This document shows positions 16,027-22,852 of a stretch of DNA of 28,903 nucleotides, piece by piece (position 1 is the first letter of the stretch; each line of letters starts with the position of its first letter). The DNA is from an uncultured Coriobacteriaceae bacterium (GTDB lineage Bacteria; Actinomycetota; Coriobacteriia; Coriobacteriales; Atopobiaceae). The notes beneath the pieces are model-generated. The model ran no database searches. It was given only the letters and a program-made list of their open reading frames with translations, and had not been told where the DNA came from. A program made the translations under genes and the position numbers. Where the stretch lies: positions 1-28,903 of the forward strand of contig UQSV01000018.1 in NCBI GenBank assembly GCA_900543875.1, written 5' to 3'.

Positions 16027-16880
16027 ACGAACGCACCAATATGACCGACGAGCTCGATGCTGCCGAGGGCCTGTTTGCCGGAGGCCAGGGGGAGCTCGCC
16101 TGCGAGCTGCTCGAGCGCCTTGCGGCCGATGCCGAGGAGTACGTTGACCGCAACTGCCCCACCACCGACGAGGTGCAGTGGTTCAGCTTTCCCACGGTCT
16201 TCGAGCGCCTGTGCTACCGCCGCGTCGAGAAGGACCCGCGCGAGCTGCGCGACGTTGGCGAGCCTCTCGACCGTCTCTATGCCGACCTCGCGTTTGTGCT
16301 GGTGAGCGAGGGCGACTACGCCGCCGCCACCGAGGCGCTGCGCCAGGCCGTGCGCTGGAACCCGATGGGCTGCGGCTATCGCCTCGACCTCGCCGAGCTC
16401 TATCGCACGAACGGGGACATCGACGAGTACCTGGGTCTTACCTTCTCGGTCTTCGAGCGTGCGAGCGACGTGCGCCACCTCGTGCGCGCCTTCTGCAACT
16501 TTGCTCGCCACTTCATGGACACTGGCGCCGACTCCGCCGCCGCGGCCTGCCTGCGCTGCGCCCGCAGGCTCGACTGGTCCGACAACGTGCTCGATGACCT
16601 CGTCAACCGCGTGAAGGGAACGCCCTGCGACCCCGATGCGCTCACTGACGAGCAGACATCCCAGGTCATGGCCGAGAACGGCCTGCCCGAGGGTGCCAAC
16701 GCCGAGGTGGCCCTGTGCCTGCTCATGTGCGCCACCGACGTGGCGTCGAAGGACCGCAGCCTCGCCACGAACCTCACGGTGAGGGCCCGCGACCTGGTGG
16801 GCGCCCCCGCCGTGAAGGCCCTGCTCGAGCTCATCCGCAGCACTGACGCGGAAGGGGAGGGCAGCCATGCCGATGCCTAA
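16023..16880 (+). CDS. Uncharacterised TPR-like protein between rnr and smpB
   Basis: I do not recognise this 285-residue protein. It is predicted soluble and mostly helical, without signal peptide or membrane segment. One clear tetratricopeptide-like unit is seen at about residues 81-115 (LAFVLVSEGDYAAATEAL, then an alanine- and proline-flanked second helix). It is followed by less regular helical pairs (LAELYRTNGDIDEYLGL; ARHFMDTGADSAAAACLRCA). The protein contains several cysteines, with no obvious metal-binding pattern. The ATG lies in an ATGA overlap with rnr, and the end overlaps the start of smpB by 14 bases, so all three are probably translated together. TPR folds bind proteins, and the context suggests a link to RNase R, SmpB or ribosome rescue. 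That is inference from position only. Confidence 0.85.
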   Translation: MNERTNMTDELDAAEGLFAGGQGELACELLERLAADAEEYVDRNCPTTDEVQWFSFPTVFERLCYRRVEKDPRELRDVGEPLDRLYADLAFVLVSEGDYAAATEALRQAVRWNPMGCGYRLDLAELYRTNGDIDEYLGLTFSVFERASDVRHLVRAFCNFARHFMDTGADSAAAACLRCARRLDWSDNVLDDLVNRVKGTPCDPDALTDEQTSQVMAENGLPEGANAEVALCLLMCATDVASKDRSLATNLTVRARDLVGAPAVKALLELIRSTDAEGEGSHADA

Positions 16881-17343
16881 GAAGCGCGAGCGCAAGAGCA
16901 TCGCGCGCAACCGCTCGGCGCGCCACGAGTACGCGATCGAGGAGACGTTCGAGGCGGGCCTCGTGCTCAAGGGCACCGAGGTCAGGAGCCTGCGCGAGCG
17001 TGCGTGCCAGATCACCGACTCGTTTTGTCTCATCCGCAACGGCGAGTGCTGGATGCATGGCGTGCACATTCCACCCTTCTCGCACGGCACGATTTTCAAC
17101 GTTGACTCCGACCGAAAGCGCAAGCTGCTGCTGCACCGCAAGCAGATCGACTACCTCGACGGCAAGCTACGCACGAAGGGCATGGCGCTCGTGCCGCTCG
17201 AGCTTTTGTTCGACGACCACAACCGCGTGAAGGTTGTCATAGGCCTGGGCCGCGGCAAGAAGCTCTACGACAAGCGCGCCGACATGGCCAAGCGCGACAC
17301 CGACCGCGAGATTGCCCGCGCGCTCAAGGAGCGCAACCGCTAG
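16867..17343 (+). CDS. smpB: SsrA-binding protein SmpB
   Basis: SmpB binds the tRNA-like domain of tmRNA and delivers it to stalled ribosomes, where its C-terminal tail senses the empty mRNA channel. The 158-residue protein shows the family hallmarks: IARNRSARHEYAIEETFEAG, LKGTEVRSLR, HGVHIPPFSHG, and the basic C-terminal tail GRGKKLYDKRADMAKRDTDR. It begins inside the last codons of the TPR-like gene, after a strong Shine-Dalgarno sequence (GGAAGGGGAGGG). An ATG two codons later is an equally possible start. Its RNA partner ssrA lies 410 bases downstream, with acpP in between. Confidence 0.97.
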   Translation: MPMPKKRERKSIARNRSARHEYAIEETFEAGLVLKGTEVRSLRERACQITDSFCLIRNGECWMHGVHIPPFSHGTIFNVDSDRKRKLLLHRKQIDYLDGKLRTKGMALVPLELLFDDHNRVKVVIGLGRGKKLYDKRADMAKRDTDREIARALKERNR

Positions 17344-17356
17344 ATTGTGGCGACGA

Positions 17357-17374
17357 AGTCCCCCGCGGGGGACT
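17357..17374. promoter_or_regulatory. 18-base perfect palindrome before acpP
   Basis: AGTCCCCCGCGGGGGACT is self-complementary over all 18 bases. It starts 14 bases after smpB and ends 7 bases before a possible -10 (TATAGT, 17382-17387) for acpP. It could be an operator in the acpP promoter, or a 7-bp hairpin with a CGCG loop acting as a weak terminator for smpB; no T-run follows. Confidence 0.5.
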
Positions 17375-17439
17375 GGATGGGTATAGTAAGGCGCGACGAG
17401 AACGAGCCCGCGCGTTGGGCGCTATGAAGGGAGGCCACC

Positions 17440-17670
17440 ATGGCCGAGGAATCTACGTACGACCGCGTCGTCAAGGTGCTGCAGGAGCAGGACGGCCTTG
17501 AGAACGTCGAGTTCGCCCCCGAGACCACCCTTGCCGACCTTGGCCTGGATAGCTTGGCCGTCGTCGAGGCGATTATGGCCTGCGAGGACGAGTTTGGCGT
17601 CGAGTTTGACCCGGACTCCACTCCTCAGACCATTGGCGACTTTGTCGACCTCATCGACGAACTGCAGTAG
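17440..17670 (+). CDS. acpP: Acyl carrier protein
   Basis: Acyl carrier protein holds growing fatty-acid chains on a 4'-phosphopantetheine arm. The 76-residue acidic protein has the attachment serine at residue 38 in LGLDSLAVVEAI. Its length and four-helix pattern are typical. The start has a good Shine-Dalgarno sequence (GAAGGGAGG). The gene stands alone between smpB and ssrA, not in a fatty-acid synthesis cluster, so a specialised ACP cannot be excluded. The AcpS that would activate it is encoded at 22853 in this window. Confidence 0.92.
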   Translation: MAEESTYDRVVKVLQEQDGLENVEFAPETTLADLGLDSLAVVEAIMACEDEFGVEFDPDSTPQTIGDFVDLIDELQ

Positions 17671-17753
17671 TTCGGGGTAGAATACCCTATGCGGCTTGGC
17701 CGCATCCGTTCCTTGAAAGCTCGCATGGTGGCCTTGTCCCCATCCACACCCGT

Positions 17754-18118
17754 GGGGGCGACTGGTTTCGACAGGGTGGTCCTGAGGTGGGCAGCAAGCC
17801 GTGGTCTCCTCGCCACGTTAAACAGGGGTACCGTCAAATTGAATTGACGACAACTCTTTCCAGGGCTCTTACGCCCTCGCTGCTTAATTAATTAGCGGCC
17901 GTCGAAGCGGGGATTTCTCCTGTTCCCGTGGAGACGTCATCTTAGGGAGATGCGCGCGCGGACGTGGCTGGTATGCCGCGCGCTAAGACCGAACCGGCTG
18001 GGACGCCGAGCGCGGGTCACGGAGTGTGACGCGTCCGAGACTTAATCGGTGACTGAGCTTGGAGACACCTGCCAGGGGACTGTTCTGGACCGGAGTTCGA
18101 TCCTCCGCGCCTCCACCA
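17754..18118 (+). ncRNA. ssrA: Transfer-messenger RNA (tmRNA)
   Basis: This RNA rescues stalled ribosomes and adds a degradation tag to the nascent protein. The 5' end reads GGGGGCGACTGGTTTCGACA and the 3' end GGAGTTCGATCCTCCGCGCC then TCCACCA. The first seven bases (GGGGGCG) pair with CGCCTCC to form the acceptor stem, with one G-U pair and an encoded CCA. The 365-base length is normal for a one-piece tmRNA. The tag reading frame runs from about 17846 to the TAA at 17885-17887, giving DDNSFQGSYALAA. The resume codon appears to be GAC rather than the usual GCN or GGN, but its exact position is uncertain. SmpB and RNase R are encoded just upstream. A small hairpin (ATGCGG/CCGCAT, 17689-17705) lies between acpP and this gene. 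Confidence 0.96.
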
Positions 18119-18128
18119 TGTACGCTTC

Positions 18129-18162
18129 GCCCTGCTCGCATTCGTGCGGGCAGGGCTTTTTT
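18129..18162 (+). terminator. Terminator of ssrA
   Basis: A 12-base-pair stem (GCCCTGCTCGCA, 18129-18140; TGCGGGCAGGGC, 18145-18156; one T-G pair) with a TTCG loop is followed by six Ts. It begins 11 bases after the tmRNA 3' end. Confidence 0.95.
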
Positions 18163-18302
18163 ATGCCGAGAATAGCCTGATATGGCAGCTTGGGGGAGGG
18201 CGCTTCTTCACCGTCTGGCGGCGGCGTGCCGGATTATGTAAGCCAATGGGGTATAAGAGATGCAATGAAGGGTGCCCGACGGGGCTGGAAGAAGGAGGGC
18301 GC

Positions 18303-19220
18303 ATGGCGCTGGGAATCTTTGGCAGGGGCAGGGGCGCCGAGACGCTCAACGCGATGGGCGCGCCCCGCACGGGCGTTGACCTGGTGCTCGAGGGCGGCGG
18401 CATGCGCGGCGTGTTCACCGCGGGCGTGCTCGACGTGCTGCAGGAGAAGGGCGTCTTTGGCTTTGACAACGTCTGGGGCGTCTCGGCCGGAGCCATCAAC
18501 GCCGCGAGCTACCTCTCGCACCAGCAGGGCCGCTATCTGCGCCAGAGCCTCGCCTTTCGAGACGACCCGCGATTCATCAGCCTGTGGTCGCTCGCCAAGA
18601 CGGGAGACATGACGGGCTCCGAGTTCATGTACCACACGGTGCAAGACGACATCGACCCCTTTGATTACGACGCGTTTGCCCAGCGTAGGAGCCGCTACAT
18701 GGTCGTGGCGTCGAGCCTGGCCTTTGGCACGCCCACCTATCTCGAGATTAAGAGCCTGCCCGAGGACATCGACAAGGTGAGGGCGTCTGCCTCGCTTCCC
18801 GTCATCACGCGCACGGTGGAGCTCGAGGAGGGCCTGTTCCTTGACGGCGGCACCACGGACTCCGTGCCCATCGAGCACGCGCTCGAGGAGGGGGCCGACA
18901 CCGCGGTGGTGGTGCTCACCCAGGACCGCGGCTACGAGAAGAAGGGTGCCTACGAGCTGCAACGCCTGGCTGACCGTCGCTATGCGGGCTATCCCTACTA
19001 CCTCGAGGCGATGCGCACGCGCGCCGCGCGCTACAACGAGCAGCGTCAGCACATCTGGGACCTCGAGGAGCGGGGGCGCATCGTCGTGGTGGCCCCGAGC
19101 GAGCCCGTCACGGTGGGCAGCACCTCGGGCTCGGACGGCGAGGGACTGCTGCGTCTGTACCTCGATGGCAGGCGCCAGGCGCTGGCCACGCTCGACGCGA
19201 TTCGCTCCCTGGGGGCGTAG
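18303..19220 (+). CDS. Patatin-like phospholipase / lipid acyl hydrolase
   Basis: This 305-residue protein is a patatin-family serine hydrolase of the bacterial YjjU/RssA-like type. It shows the oxyanion-hole motif GGGMRG, the nucleophile elbow GVSAG, and the catalytic aspartate in LDGGTTDSVP. No signal peptide or membrane segment is seen, so a cytoplasmic enzyme acting on lipids or acyl esters is likely; the true substrate is unknown. The ATG at 18303 follows a good Shine-Dalgarno sequence (GAAGGAGGG) and gives a normal N-terminus. The frame is open further upstream, but there it runs into the ssrA terminator. A -10-like TATAAG (18252-18257) lies upstream with no clear -35. It appears to be a single-gene unit. 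Confidence 0.9.
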   Translation: MALGIFGRGRGAETLNAMGAPRTGVDLVLEGGGMRGVFTAGVLDVLQEKGVFGFDNVWGVSAGAINAASYLSHQQGRYLRQSLAFRDDPRFISLWSLAKTGDMTGSEFMYHTVQDDIDPFDYDAFAQRRSRYMVVASSLAFGTPTYLEIKSLPEDIDKVRASASLPVITRTVELEEGLFLDGGTTDSVPIEHALEEGADTAVVVLTQDRGYEKKGAYELQRLADRRYAGYPYYLEAMRTRAARYNEQRQHIWDLEERGRIVVVAPSEPVTVGSTSGSDGEGLLRLYLDGRRQALATLDAIRSLGA

Positions 19221-19286
19221 GCGCGCAAGCCGCCGCGAACTTGTGCTGCTTTTGAGCAGACGAGGCCAAAAACCCAAGCGTTTTCC

Positions 19287-19314
19287 TTGAACTTTCCTGC
19301 GTGCGCGCTACACT
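19287..19314 (+). promoter_or_regulatory. Promoter of rplM-rpsI
   Basis: TTGAAC (-35, 19287-19292) and TACACT (-10, 19309-19314) are spaced by 16 bases. Transcription would start near 19321, giving a leader of about 68 bases. Confidence 0.6.
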
Positions 19315-19388
19315 TGGAAAGCTACTTTTGCTGAGCCCCGTAATCTCGTAAAAGTACAGAGCAACACGTAAGCACACGGAGGAGTCAA

Positions 19389-19826
19389 ATGAAGTCGACT
19401 CAGTACGCCAAGCCCGGCGAGGTTACCCGCAATTGGGTCCTCATCGACGCTGAGGGCGCCACGCTCGGCCGCCTCGCCACGAAGGCCGCTATGATCCTTC
19501 GCGGCAAGAACAAGCCGCAGTACACCCCCAACACCGACACGGGTGACTTCGTCGTCATCATCAACGCTGATAAGGTCCAGCTTACCGGCGTTAAGGCCGA
19601 CCACAAGCGCTACTGGCGCTACAGCGGTTGGCTGGGCGGCATGAAGTTCGAGAGCTTCAAGGAGGCCATGGAGAAGCACCCCGAGCGCGTCATCGAGCAC
19701 GCCGTCAAGGGCATGCTCCCCAAGAGCACCCTTGGCCGTCAGCAGTTCACCAAGCTCAAGGTCTACGCTGGCCCCGAGCACCCGCACGCGGCCCAGAACC
19801 CCGTTCAGATTGATTGGAGGGCCTAA
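19389..19826 (+). CDS. rplM: 50S ribosomal protein L13
   Basis: L13 is an early-assembly protein of the large ribosomal subunit that binds 23S rRNA. The 145-residue length and the motifs LGRLATKAAMILRGK, YTPNTDTGDFVVIINADKV and KRYWRYSGWLGGM are diagnostic. The start has a strong GGAGGAG Shine-Dalgarno sequence. As in most bacteria it is followed by rpsI, here with a three-base gap, under a recognisable upstream promoter. Confidence 0.99.
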   Translation: MKSTQYAKPGEVTRNWVLIDAEGATLGRLATKAAMILRGKNKPQYTPNTDTGDFVVIINADKVQLTGVKADHKRYWRYSGWLGGMKFESFKEAMEKHPERVIEHAVKGMLPKSTLGRQQFTKLKVYAGPEHPHAAQNPVQIDWRA

Positions 19827-19829
19827 CCG

Positions 19830-20225
19830 ATGGCTGAGAACACCGCTGTCTACTATGGCACCGGCCGCCGCAAGGAGGCTGTCGCCCGAGTCCGTCTCGT
19901 CCCCGGCACCGGCAAGGTCACCGTCAACGGCCGCGACGCGCTGAACTACTTCGGCCGCCAGCAGCTCGTCGACGACGCCTGCGCGCCCTTCAAGGTTACC
20001 GACACCGTTGAGCACTTCGACGTCATCGCCCTGTGCGACGGCGGCGGCATCTCCGGTCAGTCCGGCGCCCTGCGCCTCGGCATCGCCCGCGCCCTCCTCG
20101 AGGCTGGCGACTACCGCGCCGACCTCAAGAAGGCTGGCTTCCTCACCCGCGACGCCCGTGCCGTCGAGCGCAAGAAGTACGGCCTGAAGAAGGCCCGCAA
20201 GCGCCCGCAGTTCTCCAAGCGCTAA
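19830..20225 (+). CDS. rpsI: 30S ribosomal protein S9
   Basis: S9 is a small-subunit ribosomal protein whose basic C-terminal tail reaches the P-site tRNA. The 131-residue protein has GTGRRKEAVARVRL near the start and ends in the typical KKYGLKKARKRPQFSKR. The Shine-Dalgarno sequence GGAGG lies inside the end of rplM. It is the last gene of the rplM-rpsI operon, and a terminator follows 45 bases after the stop. Confidence 0.99.
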   Translation: MAENTAVYYGTGRRKEAVARVRLVPGTGKVTVNGRDALNYFGRQQLVDDACAPFKVTDTVEHFDVIALCDGGGISGQSGALRLGIARALLEAGDYRADLKKAGFLTRDARAVERKKYGLKKARKRPQFSKR

Positions 20226-20270
20226 GTCTTCTTGGAGTTGTCTGGGCTTGCCCCTTGCATCGCATTTTCG

Positions 20271-20301
20271 AGACCCGTCGGTTTTGCCGGCGGGTCTTTT
20301 T
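20271..20301 (+). terminator. Terminator of rplM-rpsI
   Basis: The stem AGACCCGTCGG (20271-20281) pairs with CCGGCGGGTCT (20287-20297) with one T-G pair, around a 5-base loop, and is followed by a run of five Ts. Confidence 0.92.
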
Positions 20302-20374
20302 GTTGCGGCACGTGTCTATTTGTTGCGGCGCGCGTTTCTTGTTGCGGCGCGTGTTCTTGCTGCGACTTGCGTTT
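20300..20374 (+). repeat. Degenerate tandem repeat, about 18-20-base unit
   Basis: Four consecutive units start TTGTTGCGGC (20300), TTGTTGCGGC (20320), TTGTTGCGGC (20339) and TTGCTGCGAC (20357). Unit lengths are 20, 19, 18 and about 18 bases. The array begins inside the T-run of the rpsI terminator. No coding function is apparent. Confidence 0.7.
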
Positions 20375-20403
20375 TGGCCAGCGTCTTGGATGGCGAAATC
20401 GCC

Positions 20404-20543
20404 AGAACCCGAATTTACGCGTTGAATCTCACTGCGCACCCATTCCTACGTGCTAGATGGCTGTCTGACGCGTAAAAGTGGGTGCTTGGAGAGCGAGGGC
20501 GTAGAAATGGGTGTTTGGGGAGCGGGGCGTAAAAGTGGGTGCT
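20404..20543. repeat. Dispersed 17-base repeat, three direct and two inverted copies
   Basis: Three direct copies of a word like GCGTAAAAGTGGGTGCT occur at 20470-20486, 20499-20515 and 20527-20543, spaced by 28-29 bases and linked by GGAGAGCGAGG-like sequence. Two copies in the opposite orientation precede them (20404-20420 and 20436-20450). Opposite-facing copies could fold back on each other. The array is too degenerate, and its linkers too short and too similar, for a CRISPR. Confidence 0.7.
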
Positions 20544-20628
20544 AGTTCAGGGGCGGTAGATTGCCGGAGCGTTAGATAGGCATGCTTTGCTTTGGCTTGT
20601 CATTGCGGGCGAGCGAGGGCCAACGGAA

Positions 20629-20669
20629 AGCAACCATCAATGTCACTCTCTATAGATTTGATGGTTGCT
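20629..20669. repeat. 12-base perfect inverted repeat with 17-base loop
   Basis: AGCAACCATCAA (20629-20640) and TTGATGGTTGCT (20658-20669) are exact reverse complements. There is no T-run on the plus strand. On the minus strand it lies just after the stop of a possible gene remnant and could be its terminator. It could also be the trace of an excised element. Confidence 0.6.
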
Positions 20670-20685
20670 ATAACAAGTGAGGAAG

Positions 20686-20835
20686 CTATACCTGCGGTTT
20701 TGTCGAGATGAGTTGTACAAGTTCACCTAGATTACGTCTCATGTCCCCAATGTGCATCCAGGGGTCTAGGGTTGGTACCCATGCACCTTCACGCGGGCGC
20801 AAAACCGGATGCGCCTCACGAACAGGGGAGACCAT
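20686..20835 (-). pseudogene. Possible C-terminal remnant of an unrecognised gene
   Basis: On the minus strand a 49-codon frame ends at 20686. Its last part reads WVPTLDPWMHIGDMRRNLGE followed by LVQLISTKPQV. The composition is protein-like, with A/T-rich codons (CTA, GTA, CAA, AAT) unlike the neighbours. An inverted repeat lies directly after the stop. Its upstream end runs into glmS on the opposite strand, so if real it is a truncated leftover. I do not recognise the family, and chance is a serious alternative. Confidence 0.2.
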
Positions 20836-22680
20836 ATGTGCGGAATCGTTGGCTACACGGGCAGCTCGCAGGCGGCGCCCTTCCTTATCGAGGGCCTCAA
20901 GACGCTTGAGTACCGCGGCTATGACTCGGCGGGCGTCGAGATTCTCGACGCCTCGGGCAGGCTTCGCGGGGTCAAGTGTGCCGGGCGCGTCTCGGCCCTG
21001 GCCGACCGCTGCAAGACCGAGGACCTGCGCTCCACCTGCGGTATCGCCCACACGCGCTGGGCCACGCATGGTGCGCCCACCGACCGAAACGCCCACCCCC
21101 ACGAGAGCTGCGACGGTCGCATCGCCATCGTCCACAACGGAATCATCGAGAACTACCGCGCCCTGCGCGAGGAGCTGCAGGCCCGCGGCCACACCTTCAG
21201 GAGCGAGACCGACTCCGAGGTCGTGGCGCACCTCGTCGAGGAGACCATGAGCGGCGCCGCGTCGGGCAACCTGCTCGAGGCGCTGCGCCTCGCCACCCGC
21301 AGGCTCGAGGGCTCGTGGGCCATTGTCGCCATGAGCGCCGACGAGCCGGTCGTGCTCGCCTGCGCTCGCAAGGGCTCGCCCCTCGTGCTCGCCTCGACCG
21401 AGGGCGGCGCCTACGCCGCAAGCGACATCACCGCGCTCGCGGGCGTCACCTCCCACGTGCTGCAGCTCGATGACGGGCAGCTTGCCCGCATGCTGCCGAG
21501 TGGCGAGGTCGCCGTCTATGACGAGCAGGGCGACGCCGTGGCCGAGCCCGACTCCCTCGACATCGACTGGGACGCCTCGGCGGCGACCCTAGGCGGCTAC
21601 GACGACTTCATGGCCAAGGAGATCGCTGAGCAGCCGGCTGCCATCGAGCGCCTCCTCGAGGGTCGCTTCGCCGATGGCCGCGTGCTTCTCGACGAGCTCA
21701 CCCTCTCCGACGAACAGATCGCCCAGATCGACCGCGTCTACGTCGTTGCCTGTGGCACGAGCCTGCACGTGGGCCTGCTCGCACGCCGCCTCATCGAGAG
21801 GTGGGCACGCATCCCCGTCGTGGCCGAAGCCGCGAGCGAGTTCATTTACGAGGACGTGCTCGTGACCGACCACACCCTCTGCGTGATTATCACCCAGTCC
21901 GGCGAGACGGCCGACACCCTCGCCGCGGCCCGTAAGATGCGCGCCGCTGGCGCCAACGTGTTCGCCATCACCAACGTGCTGGGCTCCACGGCTGCGCGCG
22001 AGAGCGATGGTGTGCTCTACATCAAGGCCGGCCCCGAGGTCTGCGTGGCCTCGACCAAGGCCTACACCGCCCAGATGGTGGCCGCCTCGATCCTGGCGCT
22101 GCTGCTGGCCCAGAAGAACGGAAGCATGGCGACGGGTGAGGTGGGCCGCAAGTTCCGTGAGCTGCGCCACGTGCCCGACCTCATGCGCACGGTGCTCGAC
22201 CGCAGCTGGCAGGCCAAGGCCGCGGCCCACGACTTCGAGCACGCGTCGTCCGCGCTGTTCATTGGCCGCGCCGCCAACTCCGCCACCGCCTCCGAGGGCG
22301 CGCTCAAGCTCAAGGAGGTCAGCTACCTGCATGCCGAGGCCTACCCCGCGGGCGAGATGAAGCACGGTCCCATCGCCCTGCTCGAGCCGGGCTTCCCCGT
22401 GGTGGCTATCTGCCCGCGCGACAACGTGCGCGACAAGATGTTCTCGAACATCCAGGAGGTCATCGCCCGCGGCGCCACCTGCGTGGCCGTTGCCACCGAT
22501 GGCGACGAGGACGTGGCGGCCGTTGCCAACCGCGTGATGTGGATCCCGGAGTGCCCCGACAACATCGTGCCCATCGTGGCGGTGCTGCACCTGCAGATGC
22601 TCGCCCGCTACGTGGCGTTGGCCCGCGGCTGCGACGTCGACAAGCCGAGGAACCTCGCCAAGTCGGTGACGGTGGAATAG
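20836..22680 (+). CDS. glmS: Glutamine-fructose-6-phosphate aminotransferase (isomerising)
   Basis: GlmS makes glucosamine-6-phosphate from fructose-6-phosphate and glutamine, the first committed step toward UDP-GlcNAc and peptidoglycan. The 614-residue protein starts MCGIVGYTG. The cysteine after the removed Met is the glutaminase nucleophile, which fixes the start at 20836; the frame is open nine codons upstream. The glutaminase domain shows TLEYRGYDSAGVE and IAHTRWATHGAP. Two SIS sugar-isomerase domains follow (ACGTSLHVG, TQSGETADTLAA, KEVSYLHAEAYPAGEMKHGP), and the C-terminus is the conserved LAKSVTVE. No glmS ribozyme is seen upstream, so metabolite control by that route is not supported. 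A strong hairpin follows 102 bases after the stop. Confidence 0.97.
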   Translation: MCGIVGYTGSSQAAPFLIEGLKTLEYRGYDSAGVEILDASGRLRGVKCAGRVSALADRCKTEDLRSTCGIAHTRWATHGAPTDRNAHPHESCDGRIAIVHNGIIENYRALREELQARGHTFRSETDSEVVAHLVEETMSGAASGNLLEALRLATRRLEGSWAIVAMSADEPVVLACARKGSPLVLASTEGGAYAASDITALAGVTSHVLQLDDGQLARMLPSGEVAVYDEQGDAVAEPDSLDIDWDASAATLGGYDDFMAKEIAEQPAAIERLLEGRFADGRVLLDELTLSDEQIAQIDRVYVVACGTSLHVGLLARRLIERWARIPVVAEAASEFIYEDVLVTDHTLCVIITQSGETADTLAAARKMRAAGANVFAITNVLGSTAARESDGVLYIKAGPEVCVASTKAYTAQMVAASILALLLAQKNGSMATGEVGRKFRELRHVPDLMRTVLDRSWQAKAAAHDFEHASSALFIGRAANSATASEGALKLKEVSYLHAEAYPAGEMKHGPIALLEPGFPVVAICPRDNVRDKMFSNIQEVIARGATCVAVATDGDEDVAAVANRVMWIPECPDNIVPIVAVLHLQMLARYVALARGCDVDKPRNLAKSVTVE

Positions 22681-22782
22681 GGACTGGCTGCAAGGCGTCG
22701 TTCCCGGCGACGCGTGCTCGCCCCGCGTGTCCGCGCGCATCGCCAGCGTCTCTCGCACGCCGGCGACACATATGAACCTCTC

Positions 22783-22815
22783 GATGGCGGCTCGCGCTCG
22801 AAGCGGGCCGCCATC
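22783..22815. terminator. Hairpin between glmS and acpS
   Basis: GATGGCGGCTCGC (22783-22795) pairs with GCGGGCCGCCATC (22803-22815) over 13 positions with one T-G pair, around a 7-base loop. There is no T-run, so it may be a Rho-dependent or weak terminator. It ends just before a -10-like TAGACT (22820-22825) that could serve acpS. Confidence 0.5.
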
Positions 22816-22852
22816 GCGCTAGACTAGGAGAGATACCGAGGATGGGGGAGAC

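Larger units (their letters stand above)
20226..20835. other. 610-base gene-poor gap between rpsI and glmS
   Basis: No complete gene is seen here. The gap holds, in order, the rpsI terminator, a short degenerate tandem array, a second set of dispersed direct and inverted repeats, a long inverted repeat and a possible gene remnant on the minus strand. The glmS leader shows no glmS ribozyme core and no clear promoter. The right half is richer in A and T than the neighbouring genes. Confidence 0.6.

Noticed and set aside
20404..20543. CRISPR array
   Set aside because: Repeats are degenerate, occur in both orientations, spacers are short and similar to each other, and no cas genes are near.
20686..20835. 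A glmS ribozyme in the glmS leader
   Set aside because: No ribozyme core sequence or double pseudoknot pattern is recognisable upstream of glmS.
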